From Pedosphaera parvula Ellin514 (GTDB taxonomy: Bacteria > Verrucomicrobiota > Verrucomicrobiia > Limisphaerales > Pedosphaeraceae), in assembly GCF_000172555.1 (NCBI RefSeq), contig NZ_ABOX02000049.1, positions 1 to 57,769 on the forward strand: a stretch of 57,769 nt of DNA, given 5' to 3'. Position numbers and translations under genes: made by a program. How positions within the stretch are numbered: the stretch's first letter is position 1; each line of letters starts with the position of its first letter. The notes beneath the pieces were generated by a model. It saw only the letters and a program-made list of their open reading frames with translations, searched no databases and was not told the origin of the DNA. Shown here piece after piece: positions 42,940 through 52,094 of the stretch.

Positions 42940-43317
42940 ATGGGCTTACACTTAAAAGAGCTTCTGTTCGGAAAACCTCTTCGGACTGAGGAGGAGCAGG
43001 GCGAGCAGGTGGGGGTGGCAAGAGCGATTCCCGTGCTGGGATTGGATGCCCTTGGCTCGTCATCCTACGGGCCCGAAGCGGCCATGACCATACTCCTCCC
43101 GCTTGGAGCATTGGCTTCGGGATACATCGGCTGGATTACCGCGTGCATTGTCATTGTGCTGATTGCCGTCTTCGTTTCTTATCTGCAAACCATTCCCGCA
43201 TATCCACAGGGAGGTGGTTCATTCACCGTGGCAAAGGAGAATCTCGGCGGCTTTGCGGGATTGCTGGCAGCCAGTGCCTTATCCATTGAAGCGCTTTGGC
43301 GTTCTCAGTGCATGTGA
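42940..43317 (+). pseudogene. truncated APC-type permease, N-terminal part
   Basis: The 125-residue frame begins MGLHLKELLFGKPLRTEEEQ and continues IPVLGLDALGSSSYGPEAAM, two hydrophobic helices and PAYPQGGGSFTVAKENLG. This is the start of large APC/KUP-like amino-acid or cation permeases of over 600 residues. After LLAASAL the sequence departs from the family and stops. Ten further helices are missing. It lies 15 bp after the NRPS gene and could still be translated, but it cannot form a transporter. It was probably cut by a deletion next to the ClC gene. Confidence 0.7.
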
Positions 43318-43393
43318 AGCCGCCGGCAATCTTTCGAGAAGTTATATTCGATTAAAGGTATTGGCCCGTGGTTTGGCAGGAGGTTTTATGTTT

Positions 43394-45118
43394 TTAATCC
43401 CCGCTGCGTTCGGCCGTCGAGACTTCGGCTCGGAGGAGGTCGTGGAGTGTAACCAGGCCGAGGATGTTGCCATCGATTTGATCGAGGATGACGACGAGGC
43501 CACTGTGTGATTCCATGAGGAGATGTTGCAGGTCTTTGATGGATCGAGCGGGCAGGCAGAAGATGGCGGGTTCCAATTTAGGGGAACGTTTTTCGACGAG
43601 GGCGGCCTGGGCTTCCCGGCGCGTCAGTACTCCGGCCAGCTTTCCTTTTTGAATGACAGGGAAGCGTTGATAGGGATGTTCCTGCAAAAATTGTTCGAGC
43701 TGCACGGGTTCGAGGTCGGCGACGACAACCGGTTGAAATTTGGCAATGGTGGAGACGGGTAGTTGCTGCCAGCTTTGCAGGTCGCGCGGTGGAACGATGC
43801 GGTCAATGTGAATGCCATCCTGCGCGAGAATGGCATCGTACAGACTCTCCTTGGAGAGTTTGTAGCTGACGGCCTGGCTGACCAGAGAGCCCAGCATCAG
43901 GAGCGGAACGAGTGAGAATTCATGGGTCATTTCAAAGACGATGAGAATGCCCGTTACGGGAGCGCGTACCACGGCTCCCAGGCAGGCGCTCATGCCTACC
44001 ACCGCCAAAGCGACAACGTCTGAGGTGGTCAAAGGCACGATGAGATTGCAAAGTCCCGCGACAAACACGCCGCTCATGGCGCCGAAGAACAGTGTAGGGG
44101 AGAAGACGCCACCACAGCCACCGAAGCCGTAGCAACTGAAGGTCGCTATGAGCTTGGTGATCAACAGCAGGCCGGCGAGTTGCCAGGCGAGGTGGCCGCC
44201 CAAGGCATCCGACAGATCAGCGTATCCGAGACTGAACACCCCGAGGCGGTGTGTGGTCAGGAACACGGCGATGCCCAGGCACCAGGTGATAAGGGCTCCG
44301 AAAGAGGGCAGAATCCAGGCTGGAACATGGCGGAAATGTTTTCGTTTGGCGCGCAAACCGAGTGTGGTTTTTTGAAAAACCATTCCCGAAAGACCGGCGA
44401 AGGCAGCGACGAAAGGAGTAATCACATAGACAAGCCAGGAAGGAGATTCGACATTGCCAAGCGTAAAGGCAGGCTGTGGTCCCAACAAACCGTGCACCAC
44501 CAGCGCGCCGATCACCGCGGCCAGGAGCACGCCACCCAACATGCGGCTATTTAAGTCCTGGATGATTTCCTCCAGCACGAACGTCACCGAAGCAAGCGGC
44601 GTGTTGAATGCCGCGGCCAAACCGGCAGCAGCTCCCGAAGCGGCGGCGGCGCGGCGGTTTTGTTTTGCTTCGCCCAAAATTCCTCCGAGTTTCGACCCAA
44701 GGCCGCCGGCGAGTTGGACACTGGGACCTTCACGCCCCAGACTGCTGCCACCGCCGATGCTGAGAATGCCCGCAATGAATTTCACCCAGACGACACGCCA
44801 GGGCACAAAGCCAAAGTCACGCCAGAAGGCCACCTTTAACTGGGGAATGCCACTGCCGGAAGCCTCCCGGCAGAATGAACTCAGGAGCCAGCCCACCATC
44901 AAAGAGGTGCTCATCAGAACCAAAAAAGTTCCAATTAAAAAGATGCTGGTTGATTGATGGGATAAGTTAACGAAGGTGGCGTCGTACAAGCGGCTCATTC
45001 CAACCTGGAAGCCGACGGTGACTACGCCAGCACCCAGACCGTAAACGCAGGTCTGAAGAGGTATTCGTGCTTTCTTTGGAAGCTTTTGGACATACGACGG
45101 TAAAGCTAAAATCGACAC
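43394..45118 (-). CDS. ClC-family chloride channel/transporter with CBS domains
   Basis: The 574-residue protein has the ClC ion-path motifs GSGIPQ, GREGPSVQ and a late GVFSPTLFFGAM, within about ten or more membrane helices (residues 20-430). A C-terminal pair of CBS domains follows (about 445-570, ending LVTLHDLLRAEV), which usually bind adenine nucleotides and gate transport. The Glu of GREGP is the external gating glutamate. The start is GTG at 45116-45118, and no good ribosome-binding site is visible. It is convergent with the truncated permease. Whether it is a channel or a Cl-/H+ exchanger cannot be decided here. Confidence 0.92.
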   Translation of the reverse strand: MSILALPSYVQKLPKKARIPLQTCVYGLGAGVVTVGFQVGMSRLYDATFVNLSHQSTSIFLIGTFLVLMSTSLMVGWLLSSFCREASGSGIPQLKVAFWRDFGFVPWRVVWVKFIAGILSIGGGSSLGREGPSVQLAGGLGSKLGGILGEAKQNRRAAAASGAAAGLAAAFNTPLASVTFVLEEIIQDLNSRMLGGVLLAAVIGALVVHGLLGPQPAFTLGNVESPSWLVYVITPFVAAFAGLSGMVFQKTTLGLRAKRKHFRHVPAWILPSFGALITWCLGIAVFLTTHRLGVFSLGYADLSDALGGHLAWQLAGLLLITKLIATFSCYGFGGCGGVFSPTLFFGAMSGVFVAGLCNLIVPLTTSDVVALAVVGMSACLGAVVRAPVTGILIVFEMTHEFSLVPLLMLGSLVSQAVSYKLSKESLYDAILAQDGIHIDRIVPPRDLQSWQQLPVSTIAKFQPVVVADLEPVQLEQFLQEHPYQRFPVIQKGKLAGVLTRREAQAALVEKRSPKLEPAIFCLPARSIKDLQHLLMESHSGLVVILDQIDGNILGLVTLHDLLRAEVSTAERSGD

Positions 45119-45318
45119 AATTCATTACTCGACGGAAATTGAGCCGCTTTCAATCATTATTTTTTGAAAACCCCATCATCCCTCCGGCCAGGCAATCATT
45201 ACGATGACCGTAAGGTGAGATGGATGGAGACTCGGTGGCGCAGAGTTCATGTCGGGAAAACCATGCCATGAACGATGATCCGGCAGCAGAAACTATTCGG
45301 ATTCTCTTCGTATTCAGC

Positions 45319-46605
45319 CTAAACCGTCTGCAATGCTTGCACGATGAATGGGGCAAACTCTTCATGCAGGTGAGGTGGAATACGAACCTTGAAGCGAGCC
45401 TGCTCACCTTCATAGTCGCGCTCCATCACCTGGCCAACTGCGTGCAGCCGGGCGATCACCGCGGCATTTTCGTGCGGCACGGAGAGTTCGATGAATTCGC
45501 GGATTGGCTTCAATTGCTTGCCTAATTCCGCCATCAGCTCGGGGATGCCTTCGCCGGTTTTCGCGGAAATAGCCACAGCATTGGGCACGGATTGAATGAA
45601 GTTCCGCTCACCATTCACCAGCTTATCGATCTTGTTAAAGACCATCATGGTTGGTTTTCCGGCAGCGCCGATTTCATCCAGCACGGCGTTTACCGCGGCG
45701 ATTTGCTCTTCAGCCTGGGGACTGCTGCCATCGACGACATGGATCAACAAATCAGCCTGCACAACTTCTTCCAAAGTCGCTTTGAAGGCTTCGACCAGGT
45801 TGTGGGGCAGTTTGCGAATAAAACCAACCGTGTCCGTTAGCAGCACGTTTTGGTTCGTGGGCAAACGCAGGCGGCGGGTGGTGGGATCCAGGGTTGCGAA
45901 CAATTTATTTTCCGCAAGCACATCCGCGCCAGTCACGGCATTGAGCAAAGTCGATTTGCCGGCATTGGTATATCCGACGATTGAGGCCAGCGGCCAAAGA
46001 TTGCGCTGGCGACCATGGCGTTGGGTCGAGCGTTGACGGCGGACGACTTCCAGTTCGCGGGCGATCCGTGCGATGCGGTCTTGAACGCGACGACGGTCGG
46101 TTTCCAACTGTGTTTCACCGTCACCACGCATACCGATACCGCCTTTTTGGCGGGACAAGTGACCCCAGAAGCGGGTGAGGCGCGGAAGCAAATGCTGGAG
46201 TTGGGCGAGCTCGATCTGCAGCTTACCTTCCTTCGTGCGGGCGCGTTGGGCGAAGATATCGAGAATCAGCGAAGTGCGATCCAGGATTTTACAATTGAAC
46301 ACCTGTTCCAGGTTGCGACTCTGGGCAGGAGTTAACTCGTCATCGAAAATGACAGTATCCACTTCGTTGCTCACGCAGTGCCTGGCAAATTCCTGGGCCT
46401 TGCCGCTGCCAATAAATGTGGCAGCCATGGGTGCTTCCATTTTCTGGGTGCCATCACCAATGACATCAGCACCGGCGGTGGCGGCCAACTCGGTAAGTTC
46501 GTCCAAGGATTCGCGGATTTCCCACGCGTTGCGAGACTTAAGTTCTACACCGACGAGAAACACTCGTTCGGTTTTTTTTGTTGCGGTCGATATTAAAGCT
46601 TTCAA
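45319..46605 (-). CDS. hflX: ribosome-associated GTPase HflX
   Basis: HflX binds the 50S subunit and splits or rescues stalled ribosomes under stress. The 428-residue protein has the HflX N-terminal domain (FIGSGKAQEFARH, DDELTPAQSRNLE, DRTSLILDIFAQRA), the signature GMRGDGETQLETDRR, and the GTPase motifs GYTNAGKST, DTVGFIRKLP and NKIDKL. The start is TTG 46605, with AAAGGA very close upstream. GTG 16 codons further in is possible but would cut into the domain. Unlike in many bacteria, hfq and miaA are not adjacent, although miaA is 2 kb away. Confidence 0.94.
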   Translation of the reverse strand: MKALISTATKKTERVFLVGVELKSRNAWEIRESLDELTELAATAGADVIGDGTQKMEAPMAATFIGSGKAQEFARHCVSNEVDTVIFDDELTPAQSRNLEQVFNCKILDRTSLILDIFAQRARTKEGKLQIELAQLQHLLPRLTRFWGHLSRQKGGIGMRGDGETQLETDRRRVQDRIARIARELEVVRRQRSTQRHGRQRNLWPLASIVGYTNAGKSTLLNAVTGADVLAENKLFATLDPTTRRLRLPTNQNVLLTDTVGFIRKLPHNLVEAFKATLEEVVQADLLIHVVDGSSPQAEEQIAAVNAVLDEIGAAGKPTMMVFNKIDKLVNGERNFIQSVPNAVAISAKTGEGIPELMAELGKQLKPIREFIELSVPHENAAVIARLHAVGQVMERDYEGEQARFKVRIPPHLHEEFAPFIVQALQTV

Positions 46606-46795
46606 TTTCCTTTAAGTGCTTACGGTGTAGCATAACATGTCTCGGCAGATAGGAAAGGGGCGATTTACTATTGTTTTTTCAACGGTTTCTTCTGATGAGC
46701 AATGACTTCCGCCTCGGTGGCCAGCGCGGGCCATACCATGTCCCTGCTTTTCCAATTTTCCAAAGGTTGAGTAGAGATCACGTGACTGGCCGAAA

Positions 46796-47740
46796 CTATT
46801 CTACACCTGCCTTCCTGGCTGCTTCGGGGTCAATTAACTTAAGCGCTTCACGCGCGTGGTTTTTGACAGAGATATTGGAATCTTGCAGAGATTGGAGCAA
46901 CGCAGGGACGGCGATGATTGCATTAGTGCCGAATTTGCCTAAACCATTGCAAGCTCCCCAGCGTGTTGCGAGATCAGGAGATTGCAGTCCTTTAATGAGC
47001 ACGGGGATGACTTGATCCTGGTTGGTGCCAAGCTCGCCCAAGGCCCAGCCGGCAATGCCTCCCGAAGAGTGGTTTCGGTTGGTTACTTCAATCATGATCA
47101 GTTCCGTGGTGCCGGGCTGAGTGACATGATGACCTGCCATTCCCCAGATGATACAAGATTTAACCCAGGAGTTGGCTGAAGCATTGGTGTCGGCGAGTTT
47201 GTCGTACAGAACGGTCCATCCCTCCGGGCCAATGGCCGCCAGAGCGATGGTGGCTTCCTTGGAAAATTGTGAGTTCGTGAGAATGCTGGACAATGCCGGA
47301 ACGGCTGGTTTCGCGAGTGGACCCAGAACGTCGAAGGCCAGTGCAGCCTGGCGTGGGTAGTGATTGGTGGACAGGGGAATTTTTATCCAGGATTGCTTCT
47401 TGCGCAGAAAATCAAGGGCTTTGGTTTTCAATGGGGATTCGTGCCTGGTCATGCGCTTAATAAGAAAAGGGAGGCTGTTGGTGCCGATCTCACGAATGGC
47501 TTGGGCAGCTTGTGCCTGACTTGATGATTGCCTGGGGCGCCATACGGACCATTCAATTCCGCGATCGGTATCGCCATCATCCAGTTGCTTCAGCCAGGCA
47601 CTTAAGGAACGGCCTTGGAATTCAGGTTCACGAGAACGTGAAAAGCAGACCCAAACGGTGATAACAACGAGAGTCACGGCTATGAACACAGCAATTTGAC
47701 GGCTCTTCCTCATGGCAACGATTTGATTCTCCAATGCCAT
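46796..47740 (-). CDS. membrane-anchored HEAT-repeat protein
   Basis: The 314-residue product has one N-terminal membrane helix (IAVFIAVTLVVITVWVCF), then HEAT-like helical repeats (AQAIREIGTNSLPFLIKRM, AALAFDVLGPLAKPAVPALSSI, ATIALAAIGPEGWTVLYD, RWGACNGLGKFGTNAIIAVP). It is probably a scaffold for protein contacts on the outer face of the inner membrane. Start ATG 47738-47740; an internal ATG ten codons later would keep the helix. It is a family common in Verrucomicrobia. Partner unknown. Confidence 0.8.
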   Translation of the reverse strand: MALENQIVAMRKSRQIAVFIAVTLVVITVWVCFSRSREPEFQGRSLSAWLKQLDDGDTDRGIEWSVWRPRQSSSQAQAAQAIREIGTNSLPFLIKRMTRHESPLKTKALDFLRKKQSWIKIPLSTNHYPRQAALAFDVLGPLAKPAVPALSSILTNSQFSKEATIALAAIGPEGWTVLYDKLADTNASANSWVKSCIIWGMAGHHVTQPGTTELIMIEVTNRNHSSGGIAGWALGELGTNQDQVIPVLIKGLQSPDLATRWGACNGLGKFGTNAIIAVPALLQSLQDSNISVKNHAREALKLIDPEAARKAGVE

Positions 47741-47917
47741 GAACCCAATTCAAGATTTAAATCAGAGGAGTAGTCGATGATCGGTTGGTGTGAAGCCATC
47801 GGTTTCTCAATCAAATGACAAATCAGGTATTACAAACAAATCGGCTCTTTAGAATGAGAGAATGCTTGAGCCTGGACGACCTTTTATTCAGTGCAGTTTC
47901 AAACGAAGCGGTTTTAC

Positions 47918-48139
47918 ATGAACGACACCTGAATTTGCAAAGTGTGATTCGAAAATGCATCAAGGTTTTGTTCTGGATCGCGGGCATGACGGGGTGGTTC
48001 TCCTGCTAGCTGGATTGCCGGTGAGCCAGAGCCCTCATTTTGGACGGGAACAAAATATAAGAGCAAGGCTCAATATGAGGTTCAGACCTTTCGATGTATC
48101 AAGTGTGGTTTCCTGGAGTCTTACGCGCCGAATGAATGA
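47918..48139 (+). pseudogene. fossil of a small zinc-ribbon protein
   Basis: ATG 47918 starts MNDT. Sequence then continues in shifted frames as CDSKMHQGFVLDRGHDG, and after another shift as SWIAGEPEPSFWTGTKYK and YEVQTFRCIKCGFLESYAP, with a stop at 48137-48139. Together these pieces follow the pattern of small bacterial zinc-ribbon proteins (C-x2-C, GF-x-D, W-x-G-x-P, FWTG, then FRC-x-x-CG-x-LE-x-YA). At least two frameshifts separate the pieces, and the first C-x2-C is damaged. The gene is dead. No single frame shows it. Confidence 0.65.
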
Positions 48140-48178
48140 ATCGTCTGCTTGGAAAACAGCTGCGAAGAAAGGAATTAT

Positions 48179-48502
48179 ATGTGGGAAATTTTAGCCGTTA
48201 TCATTGTGCTTGGATTTATTTTCAAAATAGGTTTTGAGATTGCCAAGGCCAACAAAGCCTTGTCCGAGAAGAATCGTCAAAACTCAGAACAATCCAGGGA
48301 GGAAGCTGCGATTGTGACTCCGGTCATCATGAACACCTGCCTTGACTCTCATTGCCATCAACATCATGGAAATGTAGATCATTCCTCCCATCACCATTCC
48401 CATGGCGTGGACAGTGGCGGACATCATCACAGTTCTGGCGATTTCGGTGGGCATCATTGCGGGAGCTTCGATGGCGGGTGCCATTCTGGTGGGCATCATT
48501 GA
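48179..48502 (+). CDS. small membrane protein with His-rich metal-binding tail
   Basis: From ATG 48179 the 107-residue product has an N-terminal helix (WEILAVIIVLGFIFKIGFEIA), a charged region, and a 55-residue C-terminal tail with over 20 His, several Cys, and Gly/Ser spacers (HCHQHHG, HSSHHHSHG, GGHHHSSG, GGCHSGGHH). An in-frame ATG at 48149 would add ten residues, but AAAGGA before 48179 favours the shorter form. The tail should bind nickel, zinc or copper. No metal transporter or regulator is adjacent, so the role is open. Confidence 0.65.
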   Translation: MWEILAVIIVLGFIFKIGFEIAKANKALSEKNRQNSEQSREEAAIVTPVIMNTCLDSHCHQHHGNVDHSSHHHSHGVDSGGHHHSSGDFGGHHCGSFDGGCHSGGHH

Positions 48503-48522
48503 GTTGGTTTTCTCGACAAGAA

Positions 48523-48542
48523 AGCCCGGCTTGCGCCGGGCT
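48523..48542 (-). terminator. hairpin terminator for miaA
   Basis: AGCCCGGC-TTGC-GCCGGGCT is a perfect 8-bp stem. On the minus strand it is followed by TTTCTT, so it suits the end of the leftward lgt-miaA transcript. It may also slow rightward transcription from the His-rich gene. Confidence 0.65.
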
Positions 48543-48712
48543 AGAGGTAGGATGTATCGCCCGTAGATGAACGATACAATTGCAAAGTAACTGATTTTTA
48601 ATTTCTGCGGTATCGGTATTTGTCTGACAAGCAACCGCAGATGCTTTCCTACTTTGTTTCCTGTCGGGCGACTGGGCATGTTGGCCGCAGATTTTGCTGG
48701 CTCTGACTGCCA

Positions 48713-49642
48713 TCACGACAGTGGCAGACTTTGCTGGAGCTGTGCAGCAAGCTCTTTAACCGTATTCGTGGTGGTGACAGAAATCCACTTTGCCTGCGCC
48801 TGACGCCTAAACCATGTCATTTGCCTTTTGGCGAACTGGCGGGTTCTGATTTTGACGAGCTCAATGGTTTCGGGCAGGGAATGTTCGCCGCGCAGGTGTT
48901 CGACCACCTGGCGATAGCCGATGGCTTGCATGGCATTTTTGTTTTCCGCCAAACCGTGGCTCATCAAGTTTTTCACCTCGGCCACGAGGCCACGTTGGAA
49001 CATTTGATCCACCCGCACATTAATACGCGAATGCAGGTCCTGGTTTTCCCGGCTCAAAGCAAAGAAAGGCGGCGCCTGGGAATGGGGTGTAGTGGGAGGC
49101 GCCCAAGCGGCGCGTTGGGCAGAGAATGGCTTTCCAGTGAGGCGAATTACTTCGACGGCCCGGATCACGCGGCGAGGGTTTTGGCAGTCAATTTTGTCAT
49201 AGGTCACCGGGTCCAGGCCGGCCAATTCCTTTAGCAGTTCCGGCAACGGAGTTTTCTCCAACTCCGCTCTTAAAGCGTCGTCAGCAGGAGGCGCCTCGCC
49301 AAGTCCTTCGAGATAAGCTTTGAAGTAAAGTCCTGTACCTCCACAGAAAATGGGAATTTGGCCGCGGCCTTGTATGTCAGTAACGGCAGCCTGGGCCAGT
49401 CGAATGAATTGTGCGGCATCAAAAGGCGCCGTTAAATCGACCACGTCGATGAGATGGTGGGGGACGCGTTGACGTTCTTCCGGCGAGGGTTTGGCGGTGC
49501 CGATGTCCAGACCGCGATAGACCTGCATGGAATCGACGGAGATGATTTCTCCATTAAGCCGTTCAGCCAAATGGAGGGCGAGTTCGGATTTGCCGACTGC
49601 GGTGGGCCCGGCAATCAGAATCGGGCCAGGAGAGTTAGCCAT
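48713..49642 (-). CDS. miaA: tRNA dimethylallyltransferase
   Basis: MiaA adds a dimethylallyl group to A37 of tRNAs reading UNN codons. The 309-residue protein has the P-loop GPTAVGKSELAL, the substrate loop DSMQVYRGLDIGTAKP, GGTGLYFKAYLEGL, the tRNA-binding NPRRVIRAVEV and the late AIGYRQVVEHL and KRQMTWFRRQ. Length and motifs are typical. The start is 18 bp after the stop of lgt, so they form an operon. A hairpin with TTTCTT follows at 48523-48542. Confidence 0.96.
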   Translation of the reverse strand: MANSPGPILIAGPTAVGKSELALHLAERLNGEIISVDSMQVYRGLDIGTAKPSPEERQRVPHHLIDVVDLTAPFDAAQFIRLAQAAVTDIQGRGQIPIFCGGTGLYFKAYLEGLGEAPPADDALRAELEKTPLPELLKELAGLDPVTYDKIDCQNPRRVIRAVEVIRLTGKPFSAQRAAWAPPTTPHSQAPPFFALSRENQDLHSRINVRVDQMFQRGLVAEVKNLMSHGLAENKNAMQAIGYRQVVEHLRGEHSLPETIELVKIRTRQFAKRQMTWFRRQAQAKWISVTTTNTVKELAAQLQQSLPLS

Positions 49643-49660
49643 CTTCGAGCCTATGCGAGA

Positions 49661-50431
49661 TTAACTCTGCTTGATTTGGGGGCGTGGCAGCAAAAATAGC
49701 AGCGCGAGTCCACCAGTGATGATGGCGATGCTGACCAGTTGTGCGGGAGTAGCCCAACCGCCCAGGTAATGAATCGGATAATCGCCCCGAAAATATTCCA
49801 CGAAGGATCGAAGCAGAGCGTAAGCAATCAGATAGAGGGCGAAGATCTGGCCATCGAACTTTTTGCGGCGATAAAGCCAGGCTAGGGCAAGATAGAGGCC
49901 GAGGTTCAAGAGCGAATCATAAATCTGCGTGGGATGAACGGGTATTCCTCTGGTTGCATGGTCACCAGGATAGGTTATTGCCCAGGGTAGATGACATTCA
50001 CGTCCGTAGCAGCAACCGTTCATCAGGCAACCAATGCGTCCAAAAACATAGCCCAACGCGATGCTGGGAGCGACCGCATCAGCCATTTTCCAAACCGAAA
50101 GCTTTTTGAGTCGTACGTAAGTGAAGCTTGCAATCGTCGCCCCGATCAGGCCGCCATAGAAAACCAAGCCACCATGCTGGATCATGAAGATTTCGGTGAA
50201 GGGCTTGTTGGCAAATTCCTCGCGCCAATAGGAGATGACATAAAGGGTGCGCGCACCAAGAATGGAGCCAAGGATCAGCCAGGGACCGAGGTCATAAATA
50301 TTCTCAGCGGAAATACCGTCGCGCCTGCCCCGGCGGGCGGCAGTCCATAATCCGGAGAGAAAACCCAGGGCAACCAGAACACCGTACCAGTGAACCGTGA
50401 GCGGGCCTAATTTGAAAGCGATGCTATGCAC
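49661..50431 (-). CDS. lgt: prolipoprotein diacylglyceryl transferase
   Basis: Lgt transfers diacylglycerol from phosphatidylglycerol to the lipobox Cys of prolipoproteins in the inner membrane. The 256-residue protein has several membrane helices, HWYGVLVALGF near the N-terminus, GGLVFYGGLIGA and the Lgt signature region GRIGCLMNGCCYG, then HPTQIYDS. All of these match the family. It is the first gene of the lgt-miaA operon. Its housekeeping role fits the lipoprotein signal seen at 20342. Confidence 0.95.
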   Translation of the reverse strand: MHSIAFKLGPLTVHWYGVLVALGFLSGLWTAARRGRRDGISAENIYDLGPWLILGSILGARTLYVISYWREEFANKPFTEIFMIQHGGLVFYGGLIGATIASFTYVRLKKLSVWKMADAVAPSIALGYVFGRIGCLMNGCCYGRECHLPWAITYPGDHATRGIPVHPTQIYDSLLNLGLYLALAWLYRRKKFDGQIFALYLIAYALLRSFVEYFRGDYPIHYLGGWATPAQLVSIAIITGGLALLFLLPRPQIKQS

Positions 50432-50522
50432 TATGGCTCAAGGTAATGAGCTTCGGAAGGTGTGACAAGGGGGTAAAAGCATTAAAACTTTGAACCGGCG
50501 CCGCATCATTCAATGACCATTT

Positions 50523-51548
50523 TTACCGGGAATCAGAGGAAACCAGCGGCAGCGGAGGAGGGGTTGCTTTACGCACAGTCCGGGGCAACGACGGTATCCC
50601 TGGTAACGGAGGTGTGCCCAAGCCCGGCGGCAGTGGGGGCATGGCGGGAAGACGACTGACCAGATTTCGCCACGATTCCCGCTCGGAAGGGGTCATCTTT
50701 TCCCAGCGCTCCGCATTTTTTAAGAAGTCCTGGCGCTCCTCATTAGACATGCTGGCAAACTTGTTGAAGGCGTGGATACATTTTTCACGTCTATCCTTCG
50801 GCAGGAGAGCGAAGGATTTGAGCGTTTTTTCCATTTGCCGGCGTTCCGGCTCAGGCAAGGTTTGGAGAGCCTTTTGCTTTTCATTCTCCGTGAGTTCGAA
50901 GAATTGTTGGAACTGGGCGGACATCATGTTCCGTTGCTCCTGGGGCAGGGCTTCCCAGTTTTTTACTTTCTGCAGCAATACGTCACGCTGAGCCTGGGGC
51001 AGGCCGTTGATTGAGTTGGTCCCCAGTTGTGAGTCGTTACCTGTGAAATGTATCGCGTTCTCATATTCCAAAAGGTCCTTCTGCTGAGCGGGAGAGAGTT
51101 CGTCCCAGAGTTGGATGCGGTATTCCACGAACTGCCGGTCAGCAGCGTCGGGGATCAATGAGATTTGGGCCGTCCGATTGACAGCTGGAGATTGCATGAG
51201 ACGCAGCACATACCAGCGCAACTGGGTGGCGCGGAGACGCAATTCACGTTCGTCCGGCTTCATCGACTGATATTCGTGAAGCTTTTCTTCAAGGCGTTTG
51301 CGAATTTCCAGCGGCCGCAAGGCGAGGTATTTTTCCCGCTCGGGAGTACTCATGGTGAGAAGCTGCCGGAAAAGATCGATCGGAGATTTTATGGTGACGG
51401 GCGGAGGTTGAGGCACCAGAACGGCGGGTGAAGCAGGTTTGGCAGCTTCCGGTGGACTCTGGGAATCAGCGAGCAGGAGGGAGCCGGGCAATGAGCCAAC
51501 ACCCAATCCTGCCATCAGCCACAGAGTACAACGAAGCGGTGAGATCAT
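50523..51548 (-). CDS. exported DUF3106-type protein
   Basis: The 341-residue protein has a signal-like N-terminus (LWLMAGLGVGSLPGSLLLA), a Pro/Ala-rich stretch, and repeated helical units of the type LTMSTPEREKYLALRP, LPQEQRNMM, FELTENEKQKALQTLP, MSNEERQDFLKNAERWEKMTPSERESWRNLV. This LP/MT-x-E-x-R pattern is that of DUF3106 proteins. The C-terminus is proline-rich. It overlaps the anti-sigma-like gene by 4 bp (51545-51548), and so belongs to the sigma/anti-sigma operon. Placement suggests a periplasmic sensor or modulator in that pathway, by inference. Confidence 0.75.
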   Translation of the reverse strand: MISPLRCTLWLMAGLGVGSLPGSLLLADSQSPPEAAKPASPAVLVPQPPPVTIKSPIDLFRQLLTMSTPEREKYLALRPLEIRKRLEEKLHEYQSMKPDERELRLRATQLRWYVLRLMQSPAVNRTAQISLIPDAADRQFVEYRIQLWDELSPAQQKDLLEYENAIHFTGNDSQLGTNSINGLPQAQRDVLLQKVKNWEALPQEQRNMMSAQFQQFFELTENEKQKALQTLPEPERRQMEKTLKSFALLPKDRREKCIHAFNKFASMSNEERQDFLKNAERWEKMTPSERESWRNLVSRLPAMPPLPPGLGTPPLPGIPSLPRTVRKATPPPLPLVSSDSR

Positions 51549-52048
51549 TTTAGTAAAGCGATAAGTTCGACATCGGCCTTGGGCTGAGGATCGCTCAACC
51601 TGCGGATGGCGTCGAAGTTTTCCATCAACTCCGGATTGGAGGCGGAAACGAACTCGGAAACGGCGGCCACATTTTGAGCCATGGTTTCACGAGTGTGGGT
51701 CTGATGTTGCTGATACGTAAAAACTCCGATGCCAAGTACGAAGGCGGCGGCGGCAGTTTGGGGAGCCCATTTGAAAATCGGCCAGCCAAAACGCCGATTC
51801 TTTTCCCGGGCACGAGCCGCGGTGGCCTTTTCCAGTTCAACCGCTTGCAGGACGCGGGCGGTAAAGTTGGAGGAGATGGGAACATTGGGTAATTCCTCCA
51901 AAGCCCGGGTAAGGCCGCTCTCCAACAACCATGCTTTGCCGGCTTCAGGATGAGCTTCGAGGTATGCGCGCAATCGCGTCTGCTCGGATTCAGTCAACGC
52001 GCGCTGCCAGCTTATCTCAAGGAGTTGTTGGAAAACCGGGTCGTTCAT
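51545..52048 (-). CDS. membrane anti-sigma factor-like protein
   Basis: From ATG 52046-52048 the 167-residue product has a cytoplasmic N-terminal helix-rich part (NDPVFQQLLEISWQRALTESEQTRLRAYLEAHPEAGKAW), a single membrane helix (TAAAAFVLGIGVFTY) and a short outer tail. This is the shape of an anti-sigma factor. No zinc-binding HxxxCxxC motif is seen. The frame is open back to 52162, overlapping the sigma gene, but the extra residues look non-conserved. It lies 46 bp after the sigma factor gene and overlaps the DUF3106 gene. Confidence 0.75.
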   Translation of the reverse strand: MNDPVFQQLLEISWQRALTESEQTRLRAYLEAHPEAGKAWLLESGLTRALEELPNVPISSNFTARVLQAVELEKATAARAREKNRRFGWPIFKWAPQTAAAAFVLGIGVFTYQQHQTHTRETMAQNVAAVSEFVSASNPELMENFDAIRRLSDPQPKADVELIALLK

Positions 52049-52094
52049 AAGATCATTCTGATTAAATAAAACCGGAGCCGAAACAAAGTTGCTT

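Noticed and set aside
46668-46781. 37-codon minus-strand frame (GTG start, ending AHQKKPLKKQ) between the HEAT gene and hflX
   Set aside because: It reads protein-like, but it is too short, has no ribosome-binding site and no family I recognise. It could be a gene scrap.
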